Positions 45,021 through 54,898 of a stretch of 64,000 nucleotides of DNA are shown here, piece by piece. The first letter of the stretch is position 1, and every line of letters begins with the position of its first letter. The DNA lies in contig MU278355.1 in the NCBI GenBank assembly GCA_022385755.1, positions 128,974-192,973 on the forward strand, given 5' to 3'. The notes beneath the pieces are model-generated. The model saw nothing but the letters and a program-made list of their open reading frames with translations, searched no databases and was not told the DNA's origin. Source of the stretch: Trametopsis cervina (lineage: Eukaryota > Basidiomycota > Agaricomycetes > Polyporales > Irpicaceae). Position numbers and translations under genes: made by a program.

Positions 45021-45619
45021 ATGTCAGTTACGAAGCAGACATACGACTTCACCGTACAACGCGTCGTCATCAGTTCTTCAAAGCCCGTCAAAGCCGTCAT
45101 GGCAGCCTTGAACAGCGAGCTGAATGTTGAGAAATCCGGGATGTTTTTGATGCGTCTCCTGGCAGTCGCGAAGACGCGTGCAGAGCTATACCAGGGGATC
45201 ACGGCGATGACTGAGGGGAAACGAGATTTCCTGTAAGCACTCGCCCACATGGTATTCGGTGCAGTTTGCTCACCTCTTACCTCATACTCAACAGACTCTT
45301 CGCCGCAGGCTCTCAAGCACAGTGGATGAACATGTACCTTAGTCCTGAGCCTAACTTCCGTGAGACCATAGTCTACACGATCGGTAACCCGCTCAGCGCA
45401 CAAGAACTCTTGAAGCACGACATGGCCGCCGGCCTGGCCATCCCACTCAAGCTCCTCCTGCAAGAGACGGAGAGCGGAGGAAGCAAGATATTGTACGATC
45501 TGCCAAGCTCGATCATCCTGGCAGGCGGCCAACCGAATGCTGAGCTCAAGGCCGCGTTGGACGTGACTGACAGGCAGTTTGAGGCGCTTGTGCGCATAGT
45601 GCTCGACAATGCGAATTAG
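45021..45619 (+). CDS. DUF302-like (TT1751-fold) protein
   Basis: Two exons, 45021-45232 and 45295-45619 (537 bases, 178 aa), around a 62-bp intron that splits a Leu codon. The protein has the layout of small fungal DUF302-like proteins: TVQRVVISSSKPVKAVMAAL at the start, and IVYTIGNPLSAQELLKHDMAAGLAIPLKLLLQE in the second half, followed by VTDRQFEALVRIVLDNA. DUF302 domains fold like TT1751, a dimeric alpha/beta protein; the biochemical role is unknown. No signal peptide is seen. Confidence 0.72.
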
Positions 45620-45809
45620 CAGCAGAACACAACAGACGAATAGAACGAAGGCAGCTGATCGCGAGATAAGTGTAGTCAACGCCCCAAAAATTTAGAAACA
45701 TGTTATGATTGCGCACGTATGGGAGCTAGACACATTCCATACACGAGTGCGAGTCTGCGCCTGTCAACAAGAAAATAATACATATTTGGCCGCACATGGG
45801 GAGGTCGAA

Positions 45810-48570
45810 TCAGATGTTCATCAGCTCCTTCTTCGCCGACTCCAGTCGTTCTCTCCTCCTTTGCAACTCATTCCTACGAGAGGTGATGTGCGGCGGGTCG
45901 GACAGGTATTCGGCGCACCGCTGTTTCGCGTCCGACTCTGTTACACCAAGACCATCGTGCAAGACATCTTCCAAGCGACGATCTCGGTTCATACCGAGGA
46001 TGAGCTCGTGGTCGATTGCGTTTGGGACGTTATCTACGAAGCGCTTGTATGCAACTGTTCGAAACGTTAGTTTATTAGTTTATGCTTGCCGACACTGAGG
46101 CTTCTTGACATATTCACCTTGAAAATATGCCCGCGCGGCAGCCATGATAGTCAATGCCGGGTCCATAGGGTCAGATGGGAGCAGCTTCAGCAGGTCTATG
46201 CCTTGCGTCCCAGAGAAGCCTATCTGAGCTAACCTTGCTAGTATAGAGCCAACATTATTGGAGAACGCATTGTCCACATTGGGCGGAGCGGGAACACCGG
46301 CGGTCCACTGAGCCAAGGTCGCTGTGAAAGAGCCATGTTGCTGTTGACGGCTTGCACGATACAATACCAGAAATCTGTCTCTACAGTCCGCATAGTAATG
46401 ATCGTTCATTGTGCGCGGTCGCATTTCCAAATCCAATAGCCATGTCAACTGCCTCACAGTGTCGTCACCGCATGTCTTGAGGTGTTCATTGATGATGGTG
46501 CTGGGATACAGTGTCAGAGAGGTACCAATGAGCATACGAGTGGCATACGTGACGCGCTGTTGCAAGCTGCCATAGGTGAACTTGCCAAAGTGATGAGCAA
46601 TGATCAGCTTGATATGGGCGTTCAAGATTTGCACAGTGGTATCGAACAACTTGCGCGAAGGCGTGTTCCACTTGTCTACACACGACTTGATGTACTCCTT
46701 GGTGACATCGAAAGGATAATGGTCACGAAGTTCCCGAGTCCTCGCGCTGGATGGGAGAATTAGTACGAGAGCACATGAGCAACACCATCACCACTCACTC
46801 CTCAGCTGCCTCCATTACTTCGTCAATGTAAATCGGATCGTGTGTATAGTCCGCAATAGTAGAGGCTTCCTCCTCATAAGCCAAGAAACTCCGCGAAGCG
46901 ATTGCATTTTCGCAGTCAGCAGTAGCTTCGTCTTCAGCCTCCGTCTCTCTAGTAATTGCCCGAAAGTTAGGAGCGGTAGCATGAATCGCTCTTCTGAATT
47001 CAGCTTGTGCTGGTCGTATTTGTTGCAATAAGCCTTCCTTTCCCGGAGTTCCCTCAAGATGCGAGGAAACATCGTCAACGAAGTGTGCGATCAGACGAAG
47101 GATTTCGTTGACAGGATTTCCAGGAGGAGGCTTCGGGAGGCGCCCCAACGCTTCCTCTGTCTGTGAGATAAGGTTCTGCAGCTCCTCTTGAAGCTCCGGT
47201 AGCCTGTGGTGACGCTCATCAAAACGTGCAAGACAGGTTAACAAGAAATATTTCATACCTTTTAGCAATGAGAGCAGAGAGAATTACACTGAGGCGTTCG
47301 GTCAGGTTCGCAGTCCCGAGTTGCAGCTTCAGCTCTCCGTTCAGGTCTGCCCACGGAGATGTCTTTAAGAAAAAAACCTCCTCTTGTTCACGGGCTTCCT
47401 CCCACGTAATTCCCTCTTGAATAGCTTGCGTGTCTGGCTGTTTGACGCTAAACCAACCGTTCTCAAGAGGCTTGACCTCGTTCTTCATAAACTTCACCCA
47501 TGTGTCTTGATCACCACGGCCAATACGATCCGGTTTGGTCAAAACCCCTAAGCCATTCACGTCGGGTTGGGCCAATTAACTGATCCTTAGTACAACGATA
47601 CTCACCTATGGTCCGCGTACCATTCGGGTCAAACTGCTGGATAAGATCAAAGCCCTTTGAATTTTCATAGTCGGCTGAATGTAGCGAATGTCAGAACGTC
47701 GGTGTCACGTATGAACTGCCTAACCTACTTTCACATGGAACAGTGAGCAGCATGATGCAGCTCGGCCTTGTGATATAGCTCACTACTAACGCCTCGATGA
47801 TTTCCTTATCCGGACCGGACGCGATCATCCCTGTTGTCCCGACGGTCACGATAATTTGCGGCAACTAACAAACCAGTTCTCACCTGGCAAATCCACAAAA
47901 GACAAATCCGCGACGTTCCTTCCACTGATTTGCAGGGAGATGCAGTTTCGCGAGAACATAATCTCATTGTCCTCATCAACCACGAACTTATCGGTTAAGA
48001 ACTTGGAAGAGGGAGTACGGGGGTTGAGAATAGCGCGTTGGGCCCTACGAAGCCGCTCCTCCACTTCGCTCTTGTCGACGATGATGTTGCCGAATGGTTC
48101 GTTCCGGGGTTGCCCTAGGGGTTTCCCCTGCATGTCCGTTGTGAAACGCAGGGAGACAACGCACTCCCATTCTTCGTTACTAGAGGAGAGTCGACATTCT
48201 GTTGGGCAACTGATAAAAGCGTCAATCGGGAGTTGGGTAGGGGATGAATCAGCAGTAAACACCGAGTACATGTACCGCTTGCCCTGGGAAGAGTGATTCC
48301 CGAAATGGACTCGATGAGCGACGACTTCCCTGCGCTTTGGGAGCCAATGACGCAAATCATGGGTAGGTCAATGTCAGCTTGAACGCTGCCAGGTATAGCA
48401 GTTCAGAAAATAATAAGCATGGAAACGAGGAGTACCCACCCAGTACTTTGCAGCCGGTTGATGAGGTCGAGCATCTGACGTCTCCCGGCTGAGTAGCTAG
48501 GGTCGGATAGACCAACGCTTTGATTGTTAGGAATAGCTTCGAATGCGTCAGATCCATTGGGAGAAGACAT
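45810..48570 (-). CDS. Dynamin-like GTPase, copy 1
   Basis: A multi-exon gene from the ATG at 48570 to the stop at 45812-45810, about 720 aa. After [20 protein letters not shown] comes the dynamin GTPase domain: G1 [18 protein letters not shown], the switch-I threonine in SGTCTRCP, G3 DLPG, and G4 [10 protein letters not shown]. The bundle-signalling and stalk region follows (LPELQEELQNLISQTEEAL, VNEILRLIAHFVDD). The C terminus is a GTPase effector domain (YKRFVDNVPNAIDHELI ... [14 protein letters not shown]). There is no PH or proline-rich domain and no membrane helix. This matches Vps1/Mx-type proteins, which self-assemble on membranes using GTP. Exons are short and were joined by frame continuity. 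A second copy lies just upstream. Confidence 0.88.
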
Positions 48571-49071
48571 GTCTCGGGTGGTGCAGAGGCTGCAGGATTG
48601 TTCTGAGGGTGAGAGCGAGATGAAGAGCCCAAAGCTGAGGACAAACAGAATTTATACATAACTCCCAGCTTCGAACGGGAAATTTCTAGGGAAGATCTCG
48701 GCGCGCATTACCATGCAGAGATCCTAAGGTCCTGCAGTCCGCAGTCTCCAGTTTCAAGAAGGAAACCTGTATCCAGCAAGCGTAGTGGTCAAGGTGAGCT
48801 GTATACCCTTCTTGCACGCCGTCGCTAAAGTGTAAAACCTTGGTATCAGCCTCGCGAGATGTTTCTCTTCCAATCGAGGAGGATAATGGCGCATGATGGA
48901 TGAAGGGAGGCTGCGGAGGTCATGCTGCGATGGCGTTTCACTTGCGAAGACATGGTAGTGACTCTTTCGCTTAACACTAGCCTCCGACTTGTACAACTTA
49001 AAGTAATACATGAGAAAGTTCCCAGCTGAGAGGAGATAACAAGATGATCAAAGGTGGGAGTCATGCCTTCA
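48571..49071. other. Upstream flank of dynamin copy 1
   Basis: About 500 bases with no supported gene; it should hold the promoter of dynamin copy 1. Confidence 0.35.
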
Positions 49072-49311
49072 TCATCGGTTGTGGCGGGTGAGGATGGTGA
49101 TTGTGTTTACGGTGTCTTCGAACTGCGTGATTCTTTTTAGTTGTCGCTCGCACGAATCGAATAGCGATGATTCCATGGAGTATCGCAGGAGCTGAGAGGG
49201 GATGTCCTCACAAGAAATGAGCGCGGTAGAGAAGATGTATAGCAGAGGTTGCCCGTGTTCGTCAGCGTCAAGGAAAGTGTTTCTTACCTGATTCATGCAG
49301 GCGCGTTTCAC
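49072..49311 (-). CDS. Hypothetical exon or gene fragment
   Basis: An open frame of 79 codons with protein-like composition: DADEHGQPLLYIFSTALISC, then SQLLRYSMESSLFDSCERQL. Around codon 8 it contains an in-frame CAG/GTAAG donor-like site, so its 5' part may be intron. Just upstream the AT-rich motif block begins, so any earlier exon may have been lost or interrupted by that insertion. I recognise no family. It may be a decayed gene remnant. Confidence 0.3.
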   Translation of the reverse strand: MKRACMNQVRNTFLDADEHGQPLLYIFSTALISCEDIPSQLLRYSMESSLFDSCERQLKRITQFEDTVNTITILTRHNR

Positions 49312-49565
49312 TATGCGCCTCTGATTCAGGCATTTTCACAGAAGCTAGAATCAGTGAAATATGCTATTTTTGTAAGGTGTTTTCACAGAATTCTTCTGTC
49401 AAATTCACTGTCGAGGAACGACCGTTTTTTCACAGAAAAAATGTCCGTTTTCACTGATATAGAGCGCCCGTGCATAGAGGATAATTATGCGGGAAAAGCA
49501 CTGAGTACAACAGTGAATTGAATCAGTGAATTGTGCTGTATATGACCGGGAAATTCACTCTATTC
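49300..49565. repeat. AT-rich block dense in TTCACNGAA-type motifs (left)
   Basis: About ten copies of short related words occur in 265 bases: TTTTCACAGAA (three times), ATTCACTG, TTTTCACTGA, and the reverse forms CAGTGAAT and AATCAGTGAA. The motif is nearly self-complementary, so copies in both directions can pair. No coding frame is supported. A non-autonomous mobile element or protein-binding array would explain it. Confidence 0.5.
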
Positions 49566-49699
49566 ACTAGCTCTACTTCCCTGATAATAATAGTGTAGTG
49601 GGTGGTCAATTTCAATGAACAATGTTGAATTGTAGAATATAGTAGTGAGGACAGAACCACATCCACGAAACAAGAAGACTATACCGCGCATTTACCGCT

Positions 49700-50045
49700 G
49701 TCCAAGATCAAGTCCCCAATTCCCTGCCCTCTCGTCTCGTCTCGTCTCGTCTCGTCTTATCTCTCTCTCGTGCCTGTCTGTCTCATCTCTGCCTGTCTCA
49801 GGTCTGCTCTTTGTCTCCTCCTTATCTCTCGTCTCGACTCCTTCTCGCATTTGTCTCGTACCTCTCTCTCATTTCGCGTCCCTCTCTCGCTTCTTATACC
49901 ACTCTTACTCCTCCTGCTTCTCGTCCCTCTCTTGCTCCTCGTCCCTCTCTCATTTCTCATGCCTTTCTCACTTGTTCTCCTTCTCATTCATCTCGCACTT
50001 CCTGTCCCTCTCCCTCTCTTCCGACATCTCTACTCTGCTATTTAT
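49700..50045 (+). repeat. Pyrimidine-rich low-complexity tract with (TCTCG)n core
   Basis: This starts near a perfect run of CTCGT units at 49731-49757 and continues as imperfect TCTC, TCTCG and CCTCT words for about 300 bases. Nearly all bases are C or T on the plus strand. It is open in all three frames because pyrimidine runs contain no stop codon, not because it codes. Confidence 0.8.
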
Positions 50046-50329
50046 GGACACTTACCTACCCGTTGCTTGCCTCTCTGCCCAGACTTGACCCTGGATGTAT
50101 TTCTAGGAAATAATGTCAGTATCAACTGACCATGTAGATATCTCTTGCAGGCTTAAGAATGCACCAGGACATAGACATGTGGCGAGAGGATGGTGGGAAT
50201 GCATAGATACTGCTCGTGGTCGCGAGTTAAGAGCAACTCCCGGCGCAGCTCCCAGAACATGAGAATATGAGCGCCGATGGACTTAGCCTGTCAACTTTGA
50301 AGCGCAACTGCTGGACGACATCAAACCGG

Positions 50330-50475
50330 CAACTTCACTGAATTAGTCCGTGAAAGAGATATCAGCAAAATTTGCTGACAGTTTCACAGAAATTTCGTTT
50401 CACGGAAACTGCACGGAGTCTTGCAGGTGCGCAGACTTTTTGCTGTTAGTAACCGTGCTTTTCACGGAATGCCAG
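50330..50475. repeat. TTCACNGAA-type motif block (right)
   Basis: The same word family returns here: CTTCACTGAATT, CCGTGAAA, TTTCACAGAAATTTCGTTTCACGGAAAC and CTTTTCACGGAAT. With the left block it brackets the pyrimidine tract. Variants with CACGG are commoner here than in the left block. Confidence 0.5.
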
Positions 50476-50842
50476 GCTCACAGTGTTTGATTAGCTGGGA
50501 TCGCAACATTCAGATTCCAAAGCGAGAAGACAAACCCCTCGCTATACAATCGACACTCGGGCTGTGATCAGCTTTCTGAAACCGCAAGAGTTGTCGAAAT
50601 TCTAAATACTGCACGGGAAGGCCTCATACTACTAACTTTAGTCTCTCGGTTTCATGGACTCAACACGTGCGTATTGGTTTCTGCAGTACGCTAGCATACT
50701 TCTCAACGACAGCGCAGTAACTATCCGGCGTCGACATCCTGCTTAGGCTGAATAGCACAGTGAGACAGCGTGTGATACAAGATTTCATCATCGGACTGCG
50801 CGCGATAGATATTCAAAGACTGCAATATGGAGCCCAATTTCC

Positions 50843-53617
50843 CTATAGCCAGACATTCATTAGCTCCTTCTTCGCAGACTCAAGCCGCTCTCGTCTTTTC
50901 TCCAACTCCGCACGCCGGGAAATGATCTGAGGAGGCTCGGAGAGGAATTCTCTGCAGCGTTTGTTGGCATCAGGGCCAGTCAGACCGAGACCGTGGTACA
51001 GAACACTCTCCAGACGATGGTCGCGGTTCATCCCCAAAACGAGCTCGTAGTCGATGGCGTGAGGGACGTTGTCGATAAAACGTTTGTATGCAACTGCGGG
51101 AACATTGGGTCAGTCAGGTGGATAATCCAGAGGCGGCGGAGGTACCTTGGAAATATGCGCGCACAGTGGCCATGATCTGCAGTGCAGGCTCCAGCGGATC
51201 AGGAGGCAGAAGCTTCAACAGCTCAGGTGCTTTAACATTGAAACCCATCTCGGTCAGTCCACTGAGGGCCTTATATGCGCCCTGCGCAAACTCAGAGTCT
51301 TGCGCCTTGACGCGTGAAAGCGCATTGAACCTGGTAAGATTTGCCACTATCGAGCCGTGGTTGCTGGTGTGGCGACCGCCACGATACAACGCCAAGAATT
51401 TATCTTTGTAGTCGGAGAAGTAATGATCGTTCATCGTATGGGGCCGCTTTTCGAGTTCCTGCAGCCAAACTATCTGATCCATTGTCTGCTTGCCGCAATT
51501 CTCGAGGTGCTTGAGTATGATCGTCCTAAAAAGCGACGATCAGTGAAATCAATATCCCCCCTGCAACGAGCATTATTTAAAGAGGCGTACGTGACATAGA
51601 GCTGGAGATTTCCATGACTGTACTTGCTGAAGTGGCGGGCGACAATGTCTTTGACATGGGTGACCAAGATATATTGCGTTTGATCGTAGAGGTTGCGGGC
51701 AGGAACTCGCCATTGATCGATGATCTCCTTCACATATTCATTTGCTACTACGAACGGGTAGTGATCGGGTAGTTCACGAGTGATAGCTCTGGAAGGCACA
51801 ATATCAATTCCTGTATTAACATGATCAAGTTTGGACTCACTTCAGAGCCTTGTCCATGACTTCATCAATGTATATGGCATCACGTGTGTTATGCTCAACG
51901 GTTACAGCATTCTCTTCATTCGCCAAAAAGCTGGATGAGGCTTGAGCATTCTCCTTCTGTGCTGGGCTGTCATGCATGATCTCGCTATCGCTCGTCACAG
52001 ATCGGAAGTTAGGAGCCGTCGCGCGTATAGCTTTCTTGAACTCGAGTTGGGCAGGGCGTATCTGTTGTAAAAGGCCATCTTCATCCGGAGTCCCTTCGAC
52101 GTGCGAAGCGAAGTCCTGCACGAAGTCAGCGACGAGACGTAGGATCTCGCTAACGGGATCAGCGGGTGGAGGATTCGGCAGCTGTTGGAGGGCTTCTTCG
52201 GTGCGCATGATGAGAGCCTGTAGTTCGTCTTGTAACTCGGGTAGCCTGGAGAGACACTTGTCAATATGTGCACGCTGCGTATGGAATGGGCGAGTCCCAC
52301 CGTTTAGCAATCAGACGGGAGAGAATGGCGCTGAGCCGTTCGGTTAGATTCGCAGTCCCGAGCTGCTGCCTAAGTCCGGCATCCAAGCCCGCCCACGGTG
52401 AAGTCTGCAGGAAGAAGATGTCTTCTTGCGCTCGAGCTTCCTCCCACGTGATTCCCTCCTGCACGGCTTGTGTGTCCGGCTGTTTCACGCTGAACCAGCC
52501 GTTGTCGAGAGGTTTTACCTCATTGGTGATGAAGCTGATCCACGTATCGTGGTCACCGCGGCCGATACGATCCGGTTTGGTCAAAACACCTTCGTTCGCG
52601 CGAATGAGAGCGAGTTCGCTATCATAGAGCGGAGAACTCACCTATTGTTCGCTTCCCGTCTGGATCGAACTGTTGTGCGAGATCGAAGCCTTTTTGGTTC
52701 TCCCAGTCCGCTGTCAAGAAAAGAATATCAGTACTTGCTCGGGATGGTCGATGCACGCTCACTTTCGCATGCAACAGTGAGAAGGATAATGCAACTTGGC
52801 CTCTTGATGTAGCTTTTCACTAAGTTCTCGATGATCTCCTTGTCAGATCCGGACGCAATCATCCCTGCATCATTCATCAGTACGGCTGTTCAGAATGAGA
52901 GTAATACTAAAATACCAGGCAAATCAACAAACGACAGGTCCGCGACATTTTGACCGCTAATTTGCAGCGAGATGGAGTTGTGGGAGAACGCCACTTCGGC
53001 AGTGCCATTATCTGTGTAAGCCTCGTCCAGGAACTTGGAAGGGGCGGTGCCAGGATTGAGGATAGCACGTTGGGCTCTACGAAGTCGGTCTTCCACCTGA
53101 CTCTTGTCGAAGATGACATCACCAAATATTTCGTTACGGGCTTGCCCCAGTGGCTGCCCGTGCTTATCCGTCGTAAAAGAGAGTGACACAACACACTTCC
53201 ATGCTCCGTTGCTGGAAGAGAGGCGGCACTCTGTCGGGCAGCTAGGCGACAAGTAAGTATGGAGGCAGGCTGTGGCGAGACTTTTCGTACCGAGTACAAG
53301 TACCGCTTGCCCTTGGGAGAGTGATCCCTGAGATGGACTCGATTAAGGACGACTTGCCGGCACTTTGAGATCCAATAACTGCGATCATGGGCAGATCCAT
53401 GTCCGCTTGGACGCTGCACCAGTGCCATTGTCAAAATCTGATTCGCACGAGTTAAGATTGCGAGGACATACCCGGTGTTTTGTAGCCTGTTGATAAGGTC
53501 AAGCATCTGCCGGCGACCAGCGGCATACATTGGGTCAGATAAACCCACGCTTTCATTGTCGGGAGCTTGGACTGGTTCGAATGAATCAGAAGCATTGGAT
53601 CCCGTGCGTGAGGGCAT
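50843..53617 (-). CDS. Dynamin-like GTPase, copy 2
   Basis: Same architecture and exon pattern as the neighbouring copy. It starts at 53617 ([20 protein letters not shown]) and ends at 50843 after [12 protein letters not shown] plus three extra residues. The GTPase motifs are intact: [18 protein letters not shown] (G1), DLPG (G3) and [14 protein letters not shown] (G4). The stalk ([19 protein letters not shown]) and effector domain ([18 protein letters not shown]) are also kept. The two proteins are clearly paralogous, with the stalk more divergent than the GTPase domain. Both seem functional, with no in-frame stops found inside domain exons. Gene order suggests tandem duplication followed by insertion of the repeat block between them. 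Confidence 0.87.
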
Positions 53618-54898
53618 GTCTGGCTGATATCAGCGTATGGATGGTGAGAGTGGGGTGTAATTGCCTCTTCACGGGCGAGATATTTATGCAAAAAATGTCG
53701 CAAACTGGGGAGAGAAATATCCAAGGAGGGATCCGCAACGAGGAGGGTCTAGGTAACCTTAGGAGAGCAAGGAACACACCGTTCTGGTAACGTTATGCGC
53801 AAAACACGAAGACACCTACAGGAACTACGAGCATATAGGTGAAGGACATACCTCGTTCATCCAGGGTGACGAAGAGCAGCTGGCCTCGTTGTGATCCTGA
53901 ACGAGTTGTTCCCAATAATGGCAACACGCTCTCAAAAATACAAAGGTAAGGCTGCGGAAAGTGCTGCGGATGTCCATACAACCCTGGAGAAAAGTATCAG
54001 AAGTCGAGGTCGTTCGAGGTGAGGTCCGATTTGCGTAAAGAGCCCTCCAATTTCCGGAAGCATATAGACGAACAACCATGCATCATTGTCACGGCCGAGT
54101 ACACGACCGATTGCTACCTGCATCCAGGATGTGGCGGACCCGGCTTAGATATAGGAAAGCACAGATTATTCTCCTCTGTCGCCGCGTCATCGTCATCTTC
54201 GTTGGAGTCGCTCGAGTCGCTCGCGGTCTCCCGATTATCCCCGAATTCGACACTGCATGAGCTCCTCGTCCTCCCCGTAGACATGAATCAAGAGAAGGAA
54301 AGACGCCAGCTGAGGTGGCATACTGGAGTGAGGCTGTCGCCAATGTCGTTCTCGCGATCTCTTGGGTACTCTCTATCTTCTTCTATGCGCCTAAGAGTGG
54401 CAGGATAATGGATTAGCTGAATCAGACTGAGAGTCAGCTGCACCGTTCATAGTCGTGTGGTACTCATCAACCATCGTAAGAACCTTGTCGACCTTTGCAC
54501 TTATCAGCGCGCTGACTAAGCGGTGTCGTACCCAATCCAGTAAGTCAACTTGCACTCAACTTCACCAGGTTCTTTTGGACGATGACGGGAAGAAGAGTGG
54601 ATAATATTCGTCTGCACTATTGGAGTGTACATTTCGCTCAGGTTCCTGCTCACTTCCTCTATATTGGCCACGGTCGGCCTGCGATCCCGCCTTAATTTGG
54701 TGAACTCAGCGGTGCTGATGATTGGGCATAGTTACACAAGTCGAAGATAGAGCTTTTTACACTCATTTTTAGTCACAAAAGAGCAATATTATAAAGCGGT
54801 TAGAAAGCCAGAGAGGGAACACTTCCAATTTCTGACGTATGCTGATAATGATAACTTACAAGCCCTCATCAAGGCACCTCTGACGCATAACCATCCAA
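53618..54898. other. Intergenic with a doubtful small frame
   Basis: No gene is firmly supported. On the minus strand a frame at about 54284-54130 begins MSTGRTRSSC, has an acidic SDSNEDDDDAATEENN stretch and ends at a possible donor, and another frame contains PEIGGLFTQIGPHLERPR; I could not link them. The right end carries the 3' flank of UTP20. Confidence 0.35.

Noticed and set aside
49645..50113. Long Ser/Leu-rich frames in all three plus-strand frames
   Set aside because: Pyrimidine-only sequence cannot form stop codons, so these are artefacts of the low-complexity tract.
54019..54408. 129-codon Ser-rich plus-strand frame
   Set aside because: No motif; the complementary strand has at least equally plausible fragments, and neither could be completed.
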